DNA from: Trichomonas vaginalis G3
Lineage: Eukaryota; Parabasalia; Trichomonadida; Trichomonadidae
Direction of reading: 5' to 3'
Length of the DNA: 64,000 nt
Assembly: GCF_026262505.1 (NCBI RefSeq)
Contig: NC_067206.1
Span: 2,818,879 to 2,882,878 of the forward strand
Part shown: one piece after another, positions 49,471 to 57,264 of the stretch
Layout of the letters: every line of letters starts with the position of its first letter
How positions within the stretch are numbered: position 1 is the first letter of the stretch
The notes under the pieces: generated by a model
What the model saw: only the letters and a program-made list of their open reading frames with translations
Told to the model about the DNA's origin: nothing
Database searches by the model: none
Made by a program: the position numbers and the translations under genes

Positions 49471-49520
49471 AGGTGAAGTGGTGAGATCTCACCTGTTTTC
49501 TCACCTCTTTTCTCACCTCA
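49471..49520. repeat. Palindromic intergenic element, copy 7
   Basis: GGTGA, core GGTGAGATCTCACC, then TCACC twice. Both core and arms are changed relative to copy 6, and all still pair. Confidence 0.78.
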
Positions 49521-49583
49521 TGAATTTTCATGAATTTTCCCGAAATAAAAAATAAAGTTAGTTTTATTTTATTTATTCTTCAT

Positions 49584-49790
49584 TTTTTTGTATGTAAGAT
49601 ATGATTTCAGGGATTTTTTTGACGAAGTGTTACTCTTCACTTCGTCAAAAAATAACAGTTATATAATGAAAAAGTGTCATTTTTTTGTATTTTTTTGTAT
49701 GTAAAGATATGATTTCAGAGATTTTTTTGACGAAGTGTTACTCTTCACTTCGTCAAAAAATAACAGTTATATAATGAAAAAGTGTCATTT
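49584..49790. repeat. Two tandem ~105-bp copies of a gene leader with hairpin
   Basis: Each copy has TTTTTTGTATGTAA(A)GAT, ATGATTTCAG, and a perfect 15-bp inverted repeat (TTTTTTGACGAAGTG / CACTTCGTCAAAAAA) around TTACTCTT. The ATGATTTCA part equals the start of the gene at 49951, so these look like stubs of its 5' end capped by a hairpin. Confidence 0.75.
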
Positions 49791-49821
49791 TTTGTATTTT
49801 TTTGTATTTGACGAGAATGTC

Positions 49822-49872
49822 GGGTAGATGGTTAGATCTAACCTGTTTTCTACCCTCATTTCTACCCTCTTG
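49822..49872. repeat. Palindromic intergenic element, copy 8
   Basis: GGGTAGAT, core GGTTAGATCTAACC, right arms TCTACCC twice. Confidence 0.75.
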
Positions 49873-49950
49873 AATTTTCATGAATTTTCCCGAAATAAAA
49901 AATAAAACTAACTTTATTTTTATTTATTTTTTTTATTTTGTATAAAAGAT

Positions 49951-50892
49951 ATGATTTCAACAATCGGCACAACAGCAATACAAACAACTACAGCACCAAA
50001 CTCGTTAGTTATGAATCCTACGTCAATGTTGGTAGAGATGAAAAACTTCATTCCTTCTTCATATACTTTCGAAACAGAAATCCAGAAGATAAAGCAAGAA
50101 CTGTTAACAAGTAATTTAGACTGTAGTGCGAAAGATGAAACAAATGAAGAATATCTTTATGAAATGCAGGACATTATTGACCATTTACCCAAATTGCCTG
50201 AAATCCAACAACAAAAACTCACTATTCCTGAATTCGACGAAATTGAAGTGAAACCAACTGACTCAGTAGAAATAAAGAAGTTCATACGAAAGGTAAATTA
50301 TGAATTCCTTGGTTTTCATTGCAACCATAAGGTTATGGACAAAGATTGCGATATGGTATATAAGAATGTTTCTGACATATATAAATCTGAAGAATTTAAG
50401 ACCTACGACAACTTTGTTTCGTTAGTTGCTGAATGTGTTTGGGAAATAAGAGATAAAGATAGAAGAGGCAAAGTATGGAACAAACAAATAAGACCCGCTA
50501 TGTTTGAGATGAAGAGAGCAATTGACGCTTTAGTTGTTTTAGCTGGTTTTATTTCAATGTATAACGCAAAAATGAACCCGCAATGTTCTAAATGTAAAGC
50601 AGCAATGAGGAAATATAACTACTCAGTCAAAGAGATAGAAAGAATGCGAAACGACTATGCAGACTTAAAGAAAGAAGCAGAGAAGCCGGTAGAAGATAAA
50701 ATGAACATGTTAGAATTTCTGAACAAAAACTATCCAACTGCTGACGATTTCCTATTATCTGACGTCAAGAAGAAGTATAAAGAAACTTTCGGCATAGTTA
50801 AAACATTCGATGTACTAAAAGAAGAAATAGAAGCTACAAAACTGTTTAGAGTCTCACGAATTCATAACGTTTACCATGTGAAACGTTTATAA
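49951..50892 (+). CDS. 313-residue Maverick protein, unknown
   Basis: Intact. It begins MISTIGTTAIQTTTAPNS, a Thr-rich leader, then helical charged sequence and a Cys/His-containing stretch (LGFHCNHKVMDKDCDM). A hydrophobic helix (IDALVVLAGFISMYN) with NPQCSKCKAAM follows, then a coiled coil. The C-terminal domain of about 70 residues (MLEFLNKNYPTADDFLLSDV, ending HNVYHVKRL) looks like a winged-helix DNA-binding fold. The last 25 codons and 3' flank are duplicated downstream (51045-51172). Function unknown. It sits between the repeat-rich section and the packaging ATPase. Confidence 0.65.
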   Translation: MISTIGTTAIQTTTAPNSLVMNPTSMLVEMKNFIPSSYTFETEIQKIKQELLTSNLDCSAKDETNEEYLYEMQDIIDHLPKLPEIQQQKLTIPEFDEIEVKPTDSVEIKKFIRKVNYEFLGFHCNHKVMDKDCDMVYKNVSDIYKSEEFKTYDNFVSLVAECVWEIRDKDRRGKVWNKQIRPAMFEMKRAIDALVVLAGFISMYNAKMNPQCSKCKAAMRKYNYSVKEIERMRNDYADLKKEAEKPVEDKMNMLEFLNKNYPTADDFLLSDVKKKYKETFGIVKTFDVLKEEIEATKLFRVSRIHNVYHVKRL

Positions 50893-50899
50893 AATAACT

Positions 50900-50948
50900 G
50901 GGGTAGAAAAGAGGGTAGAAATGAGGTTAGATCTAACCTTCTACCCTA
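50900..50948. repeat. Palindromic intergenic element, copy 9 (inverted)
   Basis: Two GGGTAGA-type arms precede core GGTTAGATCTAACC, then TCTACCC. It is in the opposite orientation to copies 2-8 and starts 8 bp after the 313-residue gene. Confidence 0.75.
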
Positions 50949-51078
50949 AACATTATTTTTGCTGAATTCAGCAACAAAATTCTGAGTAAAATAATTTTTA
51001 GGGCATGTGTCAAACCGTTGAGTTTTCACAAAATTTAAAAAATAACGTTTACCATGTAAAACGCTTATAAAATAACTG

Positions 51079-51126
51079 GGGTAGAAAAGAGGTTAGAAAA
51101 CAGGTTAGATCTAACCTTCTACCCTA
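51079..51126. repeat. Palindromic intergenic element, copy 10 (inverted)
   Basis: GGGTAGA and GGTTAGA arms, core GGTTAGATCTAACC, then TCTACCC. One arm is of the alternative type. Confidence 0.72.
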
Positions 51127-51168
51127 AACATTATTTTTGCTGAATTCAGCAACAAAATTCTGAGTAAA

Positions 51169-51418
51169 ATGGCATATGCTTGCTTCCCTCGGAAAACCGA
51201 GAGAAGAGATTCCGTATGAAAATCGTGAAGAACAGCGAGTAGGTAAGAAACCCCAGTCGCCAAAACTCTATGAAGATGTGAAACAAATAGTTCAAGATAC
51301 GTTACCTCAAACACACTATGATATGAAAGGTTGTACAATACTTACATTCAAAGAAGACTTACCGCTACTGAAAGAAAAAATAACAGAGTATTTTGACAAC
51401 TTCAAACAAGTAGGGTAG
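51169..51418 (+). pseudogene. Short paralogue of the KilA-N gene lacking the KilA-N core
   Basis: It starts MAYACFPRK at 51169, then a one-base shift enters the frame PREEIPYENREEQRVGK. It ends with a C-terminal block (DTLPQTHYDMKGC, LTFKEDLPLLKEKITEYFDN). Both ends match the gene at 63347-64000 (minus), whereas the KilA-N domain between them is absent. Either it is an internally deleted copy or a separate short family member. It ends just before the convergent ATPase gene. Confidence 0.6.
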
Positions 51419-51433
51419 ATGAACTCTTTATTT

Positions 51434-52306
51434 TTATTGACTTTTTACAATTTGTACTTTGTTCGCGTAGATATGAATTCTGAAAGAAGTATGAGGGTCT
51501 TGTATGACTTTATACTTCTCCCAGAGTTCATATCTGTCAAACTTACCTGCCATGGACTCTTTCATAAGTTCCATGAAATCGTCTTCGGACAATCCGGGGA
51601 AAAGTACTATGTCAGTAAGTATTCTTTTAACATCCTTACTTAAACTCTTTGCTGTCTGTACACATATTACGACTGAGATGTTAAAGTGTCTGAGCTTCTT
51701 AAGAATTCGACACATGTCTTGTTCTCTGTTCTTTAACAAAGGATGAGAAGCAAAGTCATCTAAGATAAGAAGACATCTATGAGGGTATGTCTTCCAATCG
51801 TAAGATTGCAATTTCTTCGAAATGTATTCTATCTCTTTCTGTTTGTTTCTGAAGTGTTTCTTCTCTAATATTCTCTGCATTTCCTCATTTGGGTCTTTAA
51901 ACTTAGAATTTATATACTCATTTATAGCATTATACTTCAAAACTCTTCTTTGGTACTTCTTTATCCAATCTAACAACTCAGTATCCTTTATACATACTAA
52001 CTTAGACTTCTTTATAATATCTTTGAACGAATTGACGGTTTGGTCAAATTGACCAGAAGTCGAACAAATGACTACTAACTCATAGAATGGGTTCTTCTCA
52101 TCTAGTTCTTGTTGTTGTGCAGCCATTTTAAGATAAGTGAAAGTCTTACCAGACCCAGGTGGTGCAATTAGACCTGTTATACCATTCTGAGCAAATAAGA
52201 ACTTGTCATGTATAGGCTTTATCTGAGCATTTTCCAACTTCCTCTTGTTCTTGTTTAAAACATTCTCAAATTTTTTGTCAATGTCAGCAAACTTTTTTTC
52301 TAACAT
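51434..52306 (-). CDS. Genome-packaging ATPase (FtsK/HerA type)
   Basis: 290 residues from the ATG at 52306 (MLEKKFADIDKKF). The longer frame upstream overlaps the divergent gene and is rejected. Walker A is GLIAPPGSGKTFTYLK (about 46-61). Walker B is CLLILDDFASHPLL (about 177-190). A sensor/Q-type segment VVICVQTAKSLSKD lies 40 residues later. This is the A32/FtsK-HerA packaging ATPase found in Polintons, virophages and large DNA viruses. It would pump element DNA into capsids. Gene is intact. Only 36 bp with a TTTTTATCTTTTAG motif separate it from the divergent 150-residue gene. Confidence 0.9.
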   Translation of the reverse strand: MLEKKFADIDKKFENVLNKNKRKLENAQIKPIHDKFLFAQNGITGLIAPPGSGKTFTYLKMAAQQQELDEKNPFYELVVICSTSGQFDQTVNSFKDIIKKSKLVCIKDTELLDWIKKYQRRVLKYNAINEYINSKFKDPNEEMQRILEKKHFRNKQKEIEYISKKLQSYDWKTYPHRCLLILDDFASHPLLKNREQDMCRILKKLRHFNISVVICVQTAKSLSKDVKRILTDIVLFPGLSEDDFMELMKESMAGKFDRYELWEKYKVIQDPHTSFRIHIYANKVQIVKSQ

Positions 52307-52342
52307 ATTTTTAGAAAAATTAAAATTTTTATCTTTTAGAAA
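52307..52342. promoter_or_regulatory. Bidirectional Maverick promoter, 36 bp
   Basis: A T-rich TTTTTATC motif lies 11 bases before the plus-strand ATG, and its surroundings serve the divergent ATPase start. Confidence 0.5.
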
Positions 52343-52795
52343 ATGTCTAGCGATTTCGCTATCTATATTCGAGACAAGCTTTTCGACAGCAAAACATCTG
52401 TCGACCATAAAATCTTACATAGTGTAAACAAGAAAGGTGAATTTGTTCTAAAGTTCTGTTTCTGGGAATATGACAAGAACCATAAAACATTAAGCAGAGC
52501 AGTCTTAAAATTTGTCAATGACAGACTCGTTGACAGAGATGACGCCTCTTGGAGAGATGAAGTCCAACAAAACTTCTTAGAATGCAAAGAAGACACATGC
52601 GCTGTTCTTGAAGATGAAATAGAAAACAGAATAGATGAGCTATTAAAGGACAAAGAACTTTTACATAAATATGGTTCTGAGAAATTTGACATAACTCCAC
52701 CAGAAAAGAAGAAGAGAGAAAAGAAAGAAAAGAAAGTAGAAGAAGAGAAGAAAGAACCTGAACCAGTTCCAGAGAAAAAGAAATTTGACATGTAA
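52343..52795 (+). CDS. 150-residue charged Maverick protein
   Basis: Intact. The N-terminus (SSDFAIYIRDKLF, KILHSVNKKGEFVLKFCFWEYD) looks globular with a beta strand pair. The middle is an acidic helix, and the last 45 residues are almost only Lys/Glu/Pro (KKKREKKEKKVEEEKKEPEP). I recognise no domain. Divergent with the packaging ATPase and convergent with the 139-residue gene. Confidence 0.6.
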   Translation: MSSDFAIYIRDKLFDSKTSVDHKILHSVNKKGEFVLKFCFWEYDKNHKTLSRAVLKFVNDRLVDRDDASWRDEVQQNFLECKEDTCAVLEDEIENRIDELLKDKELLHKYGSEKFDITPPEKKKREKKEKKVEEEKKEPEPVPEKKKFDM

Positions 52796-52811
52796 AAATA
52801 AAATTTTATTT

Positions 52812-53231
52812 TTAGAACATTTCTGGGTCAATGTCAATGTTCTCTTCCTCTTTAGGAGTAAACACTGGCTTAGACTCTAAAATCTTTTTACCCAATTTAC
52901 CTTGAACTTCTACAACTTTAGACTCATAATATTCATAGTCGTCTGCTTTCTTTGGTTCATAAGGTATAACAAGTTTGTATGCTTTGCCTTCTTTAAGGTT
53001 TGAGAACCTTCTGTCAAAACTTTCTTTGACTGTTAACAAACCTTCTATGTCTAAGTCTTCAAATTTCGCACCATTTTTAGTCACAATAGCAAACTTAACT
53101 GGTTCGATGTTCCAAACTTTGCTGAATGAAGACTTTTCAAAATGGTAGAAGTAAACATTCAAATATGTGAATGGGTCTAGTTCTTCTTTAAGTCCTGACA
53201 TGTACTTGTTTACTGAGATGAATTTTGTCAT
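52812..53231 (-). CDS. 139-residue Maverick protein, unknown
   Basis: Intact frame MTKFISVNKYMSG... with FTYLNVYFYHFEKSS, KFAIVTKNGAKFEDLD, RFSNLKEGKAYKLVIPYEPKK and an acidic tail ENIDIDPEMF. Mixed alpha/beta composition. It could be an OB-fold-type protein by pattern (guess). Preceded by ATTTTTTTATCCGATAG, the element's promoter pattern, 10 bases before the ATG. Confidence 0.6.
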   Translation of the reverse strand: MTKFISVNKYMSGLKEELDPFTYLNVYFYHFEKSSFSKVWNIEPVKFAIVTKNGAKFEDLDIEGLLTVKESFDRRFSNLKEGKAYKLVIPYEPKKADDYEYYESKVVEVQGKLGKKILESKPVFTPKEEENIDIDPEMF

Positions 53232-53267
53232 CTTTTCTATCGGATAAAAAAATATTTTTTTTTAAAT

Positions 53268-53783
53268 TTACTCAGAAAAAATTTTCTTTGTATATACACC
53301 ATTCTGAACATCTAAAAGACTTTTGACATTTGCCAAGAATGTTCGTTTAGACGCTGTCATATAACCATATTCTTGACAATATTGTTTATACGAATCGTAC
53401 AATGACCTTTCATCTAATGACACAAAGTCAGTTTCATCTATGAACAGTTCATATACACTCTTGTTTGCTTCTAACAATGTTTGTCTCTCTTCGGTATGTG
53501 GAATTTGTCTTGGATTGAACTTAGAAATATCTAATGTCATAAAATATGAGAACAAGTGGTTGTAAAAGTCAGATGTCAAAGTTTCTGCTAAGTCGTCAAA
53601 ATATTCTGTATCTTGCATATGAGAATCTGACGTTCTGACAACTACATATCTTCTGTCAGAACTTTCTAACTTCATCGGAACAGCATTGTTTGAAACCATA
53701 ATGAAGTTTGCAACAGTTAGTATACCTAAGTCGTGTACGGTGGCACTGCGTTCCTCCGTACGCAATACTTGTGAATTTGACAC
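53268..53783 (-). pseudogene. C-terminal part of an SF3 (D5-type) helicase
   Basis: The frame has no ATG; it opens after a TAA and the first Met-like codon is GTG. The sequence contains the SF3 motif C and arginine-finger region (VANFIMVSNNAVPMKLESSD, then RRYVVVRTSD), then the helical C-terminal domain with LYDSYKQYCQEYGY and SKRTFLANVKS. Walker A and B motifs and the primase domain, which should precede it, are missing. Sequence upstream (53784-53895) is non-coding. It is a 5'-truncated replicative helicase gene, so replication would depend on a helicase elsewhere. Confidence 0.75.
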
Positions 53784-53895
53784 TTTACAAAACCGTTAAC
53801 GTATATTTTACAACACAAACACAAACACCAACTTAACCTTAAATATTTATAAAGCCGCCAACCACTTCACCTTACTACTGTAAAAATAAACGTTC

Positions 53896-54222
53896 TCACT
53901 TACAAAAGTATTGCAACTCTTCCCATTGCTGTGCTTCACACAATAGTTCATATTCTTCAGTATCGCTGCTGTCGCTCCAATCGTCAGAGTCAAAGTCACT
54001 GTCAAAATAAATGTTAGTAAGTTTTGACAAAGCTAATGAAACACGTTTACCGTTTGTATCGTATGCTTGTATAAACTTTCCATTCTTCATTCCTTCATAA
54101 ACGCTCAAACTAACTTTACCCTTTCTCCCTCGTATCTGATAGAATGTATTTTCACGAGGAACAAAGAACAAATTCTTGAACTCATGACCGTTGTAGTTTG
54201 TTATCTCAATAGTTTTCGTCAT
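53896..54222 (-). CDS. 108-residue Maverick protein with acidic tail
   Basis: Intact. MTKTIEITNYNGHEFKNLFF, then PRENTFYQIRGRKGKVSLSV with a beta-rich NUMOD-like look, TNGKRVSLALSKL, and an acidic stretch (FDSDFDSDDWSDSSDTEEYE). Preceded by TTTATTTTTATATAA directly before the ATG. Function unknown. Confidence 0.55.
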   Translation of the reverse strand: MTKTIEITNYNGHEFKNLFFVPRENTFYQIRGRKGKVSLSVYEGMKNGKFIQAYDTNGKRVSLALSKLTNIYFDSDFDSDDWSDSSDTEEYELLCEAQQWEELQYFCK

Positions 54223-54318
54223 TTATATAAAAATAAACTTAAAAATAAAATAAAAAAATAAACTTAAAAATTAATGATATCACCACAATCACACGTATGA
54301 AAACATCCATTTAAATTT

Positions 54319-54396
54319 AGGGTAGAAGGTTAGATCTAACCTCATTTCTACCCTCAGCCGCTAAGCGGCGAGACCCTTTGGGTCTTTTCTACCCTG
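54319..54396. repeat. Palindromic intergenic element, copy 11 with inserted hairpins
   Basis: GGGTAGA, core GGTTAGATCTAACC and TCTACCC as in copy 6. Between the two right arms lie two extra small hairpins, GCCGCTAAGCGGC and GACCCTTTGGGTC. It sits between the 3' end of the 78-residue gene and the 5' side of the 108-residue gene, far from the main cluster. Confidence 0.75.
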
Positions 54397-54410
54397 TTGA
54401 ATTCATTGCT

Positions 54411-54647
54411 TTATAACTCTCTTCCTTTCTCCAACTCTTCTAACTTCTTCCTAAGTTTAGCAATGTTGTCCTCATGAAGTTTAATCTTTCTCAAAATTCC
54501 TTCTTTATCTAATGGTTGCTTTATCTTTCTAAACTGAACTCTACCATCCTTCATAGTATGAATGTAAAAACCTTCTGGAATAGTTCCTGATTTAATGTAT
54601 TCTACCAAAAACTTTTGTTTCATTGCTTCAGTGACTTTAGTCGTCAT
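54411..54647 (-). CDS. 78-residue DGR-module protein
   Basis: It starts at the ATG at 54647 (MTTKVTEAMKQKF); an upstream TTG is not needed. Module: FLVEYIKSGTIPEGFYIH, MKDGRVQFRKIKQPL, followed by a Lys/Glu coiled coil (KLHEDNIAKLRKKLEELEKG). The first 45 residues align with the N-termini of 44988-45572 and 56785-57219. Preceded by AAATTTTTATTTGATTGAA. Probably binds a shared partner in the virion (inference). Confidence 0.6.
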   Translation of the reverse strand: MTTKVTEAMKQKFLVEYIKSGTIPEGFYIHTMKDGRVQFRKIKQPLDKEGILRKIKLHEDNIAKLRKKLEELEKGREL

Positions 54648-54694
54648 TTCAATCAAATAAAAATTTTAATATTAAATAAAAATAACGTTATTTT

Positions 54695-55153
54695 TCAGTA
54701 AGGAAACGCAGGAGTTTTACGATTTATTTGAGGAGTAGGTTCTGGTTTAAATGTTGGAGTCGGTTTAGGAGTTGACTTTTGAACAGGAGTTTGTACTTCC
54801 ATAGGTTCAGGAGTCATTGAAGGTTTTGCTTGTGAAGGTGTTGGTTTTGGCGAAGGTGTTGGAGTTTGTTTAACTTCAGCTACTTCAGTATTATTTACAA
54901 CATTTGCTTTATTTCTTTTCAACATCATAACTGCTCCTGCTGTAGCTAGCAAACCTAGTGGGAGACCATATTTTATATAAGGACTTGACCAAATGCTATT
55001 TTTGACAGGAGCTGGTGGAACACCTAACCTTGGTGAGACTGCTCTTTGCCATTGTGCAGCTCGTAAGAAATATTCAATAGGTGCTCCATAATCGTTTGGT
55101 AAAGTTTGTTTCATAGATGGTGAAGGTTCACGAGAGCTTGATGAAGAACTCAT
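54695..55153 (-). CDS. Pro-rich protein with one membrane segment
   Basis: 152 residues: Ser-rich start (MSSSSSSREPSPS), a conserved-looking segment YGAPIEYFLRAAQWQRA, one hydrophobic helix (YGLPLGLLATAGAVMML), then a Pro/Thr/Lys repeat tail (TPTPSPKPTPSQAKP). The order, between MCP and the DGR-module gene, suggests a virion membrane or linker protein (inference). Intact. Confidence 0.6.
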   Translation of the reverse strand: MSSSSSSREPSPSMKQTLPNDYGAPIEYFLRAAQWQRAVSPRLGVPPAPVKNSIWSSPYIKYGLPLGLLATAGAVMMLKRNKANVVNNTEVAEVKQTPTPSPKPTPSQAKPSMTPEPMEVQTPVQKSTPKPTPTFKPEPTPQINRKTPAFPY

Positions 55154-55206
55154 TTATAAGCTTTAAAAATAAACGTTCATCCTTTATTCCTCACTGTCGT
55201 CAGTTG

Positions 55207-56757
55207 CTAAGTTATAGTCGTCAATCTTATTATTGGGATTCCATTAGCACGCACCTGAATGGCAAAGCAACAATCCCTCATAAATCCAATAAGTGGCTTT
55301 GGTACATTTTCAGTTGCTAGTTCAATAGGTCCTTTAACAGACAATTTGTATGTTATTGGAGCAGTAGATGTTTGACCTTGCTGGAAGCAAAAGTCCACTT
55401 CTGTTGGAAAACCACATAAGAAATGTGTGTTGTCATAGCTATCCCATTTATGTTCCACACTACCATCATCCACCAATGACCTCATAACATCTTCATTAAA
55501 TCCTATCATATCATTGTTTGTATTGCAGGCGTTCGCAACCATTTCATAAAATACAGGTCCATATGATTTTTCAGGTTCTGCAGGCATATTTCCATAAGCT
55601 CCCATGGAAAGCTGAAGATATTTAAACTTAGGGTTCTCAAAATTAACATAATAGTTGTCTTTCTTTCTAAATAGTGCCCAAATACTTTTAACATTAATAG
55701 GCGTATAAGCTGCTGTAAATGTTGCACTTGAACTATCTGTATTCTTTGAGAATGAACCGTCCATAGGAATCCAATCCATAACTTTAACAGGAAAACATAA
55801 AGCCTCGTTTGTATAATGTTCTACAAGTTCTGTATAAATGTTAGGGTCTAAAGAGAATGACTTTGGATGAATGAAACATTCATTAAAATCCATCTTTGTT
55901 CGAAATAGTTGCTGGGTTACAGTTGTAATAGTAACTGTTCCATTAGCTTCTACTGCCTTCGTTATCATAGTGAATGGTTCATTCCATGGAACAAATTTAT
56001 TTGTCGGTGGATTTGAATCTGAAGCAAATGCAACTTTAAGAGTTGGATTGAAAGCAATGATATCATTTACAGATATAGATGTGCATTGTAAGGCGTCGCT
56101 ACTGAACTTTACTTTAAGCTGAATGTTTCCTGCAAAAGCTGGAATAAATCGAATAGCTTCTAATGGAAGGAATCTTCTAACAGGAATTCTTAAACGAAGC
56201 TTAAAATCAAATGATTTTCCTGCTGTAATTGGACCACTAACAATTTGTCCTGTTCTGCATGTTCCCGAATGACTCCATACATCTTCATGTCGAGTCTTTG
56301 AGAAAACATCTACTTTCTTTATTTGTTCGGTAGTTTGTGAGTTTGAAGTTATATATGCTTCTTCTCTTGCGTTGTCTTGAGAATATACGATACGACCATT
56401 TGCAAGGATTTGATATCCAGCAACTGCATAGAAAGCGTCATCGAAACCAATCCAAAATCCTGGTGGGTTTGTTTTATTGGAACCTGAACCAATTTCTTTA
56501 TCTGCAATAAATTGACCTTCCATTTTATACGTAATGAATGTATTGTAAAGGTCCAACATATTTTCACCAGGAGGTGAGAGATTGAATGTTACCCATGTGT
56601 TATCTTTAGCAGTTCCAGGTTGTGATGGAATCTTTGCGTCAGAATATTTTCTATTAGTGTCACCAATTTGAACTGCATTGTCTATGATATCGAAATATGA
56701 GCGAATCTGATGAATATGCTCTGCTGGAGTAAATTCGTTTAACTGTTCGTTCTGCAT
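55207..56757 (-). CDS. Major capsid protein (Polinton double-jelly-roll type)
   Basis: 516 residues, intact. The sequence is beta-rich with few helices, as expected for two jelly rolls. The N-terminus carries QIRSYFDIIDNAVQIGDTN. Landmarks are TWVTFNLSPPGENMLDLYNT, RRFLPLEAIRFIPAFAGNI (arm of first barrel), CFPVKVMDWIPMDG and LSVKGPIELATENVPKPLI near the end. Length fits Polinton/virophage MCPs (about 450-600). The call rests on length, composition and position next to the penton-like gene, the ATPase and PolB; the fold was not computed. A GATATTTTTATCCGAAG promoter motif precedes it. Confidence 0.82.
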   Translation of the reverse strand: MQNEQLNEFTPAEHIHQIRSYFDIIDNAVQIGDTNRKYSDAKIPSQPGTAKDNTWVTFNLSPPGENMLDLYNTFITYKMEGQFIADKEIGSGSNKTNPPGFWIGFDDAFYAVAGYQILANGRIVYSQDNAREEAYITSNSQTTEQIKKVDVFSKTRHEDVWSHSGTCRTGQIVSGPITAGKSFDFKLRLRIPVRRFLPLEAIRFIPAFAGNIQLKVKFSSDALQCTSISVNDIIAFNPTLKVAFASDSNPPTNKFVPWNEPFTMITKAVEANGTVTITTVTQQLFRTKMDFNECFIHPKSFSLDPNIYTELVEHYTNEALCFPVKVMDWIPMDGSFSKNTDSSSATFTAAYTPINVKSIWALFRKKDNYYVNFENPKFKYLQLSMGAYGNMPAEPEKSYGPVFYEMVANACNTNNDMIGFNEDVMRSLVDDGSVEHKWDSYDNTHFLCGFPTEVDFCFQQGQTSTAPITYKLSVKGPIELATENVPKPLIGFMRDCCFAIQVRANGIPIIRLTTIT

Positions 56758-56784
56758 GTATTTACTTCGGATAAAAATATCTAT

Positions 56785-57219
56785 TTACTTCATTATTCTC
56801 ACTCTTCTTCTTGGCATTCGTGGTGGAAGTTGTTTCTTGACATTTTCAATGAACTGTACATTCTCTTTTGTCTCAACTTCTTTCACTGGCGGGTCAGGGT
56901 TCTTTGACTCGGTTTGTTTTTCAATGAAATTCACGAACTTTGCAATAAGCTCTTGGTTCGTTATTGAAAGTACATCTGGCTTCTTTTCTTCTGGTTCTAT
57001 TGACTTTTCAGTTTGAATAGAAGGTTTTATATGGGCTTCGTGGACTTCATCCTTGCCATGCACCTTAATGTTGTCGCTTTCTGCATTCGCTAATGGAACC
57101 TTTCTTTTTCTTACGTATATTTTACCATCTTTACTCTGACTTACGTAATAGAAAGGATGTTGTATTCCTCTTGCGTCATTTAATATAATAGACTCTCGCT
57201 CTGATTTTGACAAGCTCAT
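56785..57219 (-). CDS. 144-residue DGK-module protein
   Basis: MSLSKSERESIILNDARG, then HPFYYVSQSKDGKIYVRKRK and VPL make the same N-terminal module as 54411-54647 and 44988-45572. The middle is acidic, followed by a helix (LIAKFVNFIEKQTES) and a basic C-terminus (QLPPRMPRRRVRIMK) that may bind DNA. Directly upstream of MCP on the same strand, 27 bp apart. Intact. Confidence 0.62.
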   Translation of the reverse strand: MSLSKSERESIILNDARGIQHPFYYVSQSKDGKIYVRKRKVPLANAESDNIKVHGKDEVHEAHIKPSIQTEKSIEPEEKKPDVLSITNQELIAKFVNFIEKQTESKNPDPPVKEVETKENVQFIENVKKQLPPRMPRRRVRIMK

Positions 57220-57264
57220 TTTACATCGGTTAAAGTTTTAATTTTGTTTTTTATCTGCAGTCAA

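Larger units (their letters stand above)
50866..51172. repeat. Direct duplication of a gene 3' end plus palindromic element
   Basis: About 125 bp at 50866-50995 recur at 51045-51172: ATAACGTTTACCATGTGAAACG, split as ATAACGTTTACC and ATGTGAAACG, the palindromic element, and TTGCTGAATTCAGCAAC (itself a palindrome). The copies differ at a few sites, including the palindrome arms. Confidence 0.75.

Noticed and set aside
52363-52791. Minus-strand Ser/Phe-rich 142-codon frame
   Set aside because: It is the mirror of the Lys/Glu-rich gene at 52343-52795, with low-complexity Ser/Phe runs and no promoter motif.
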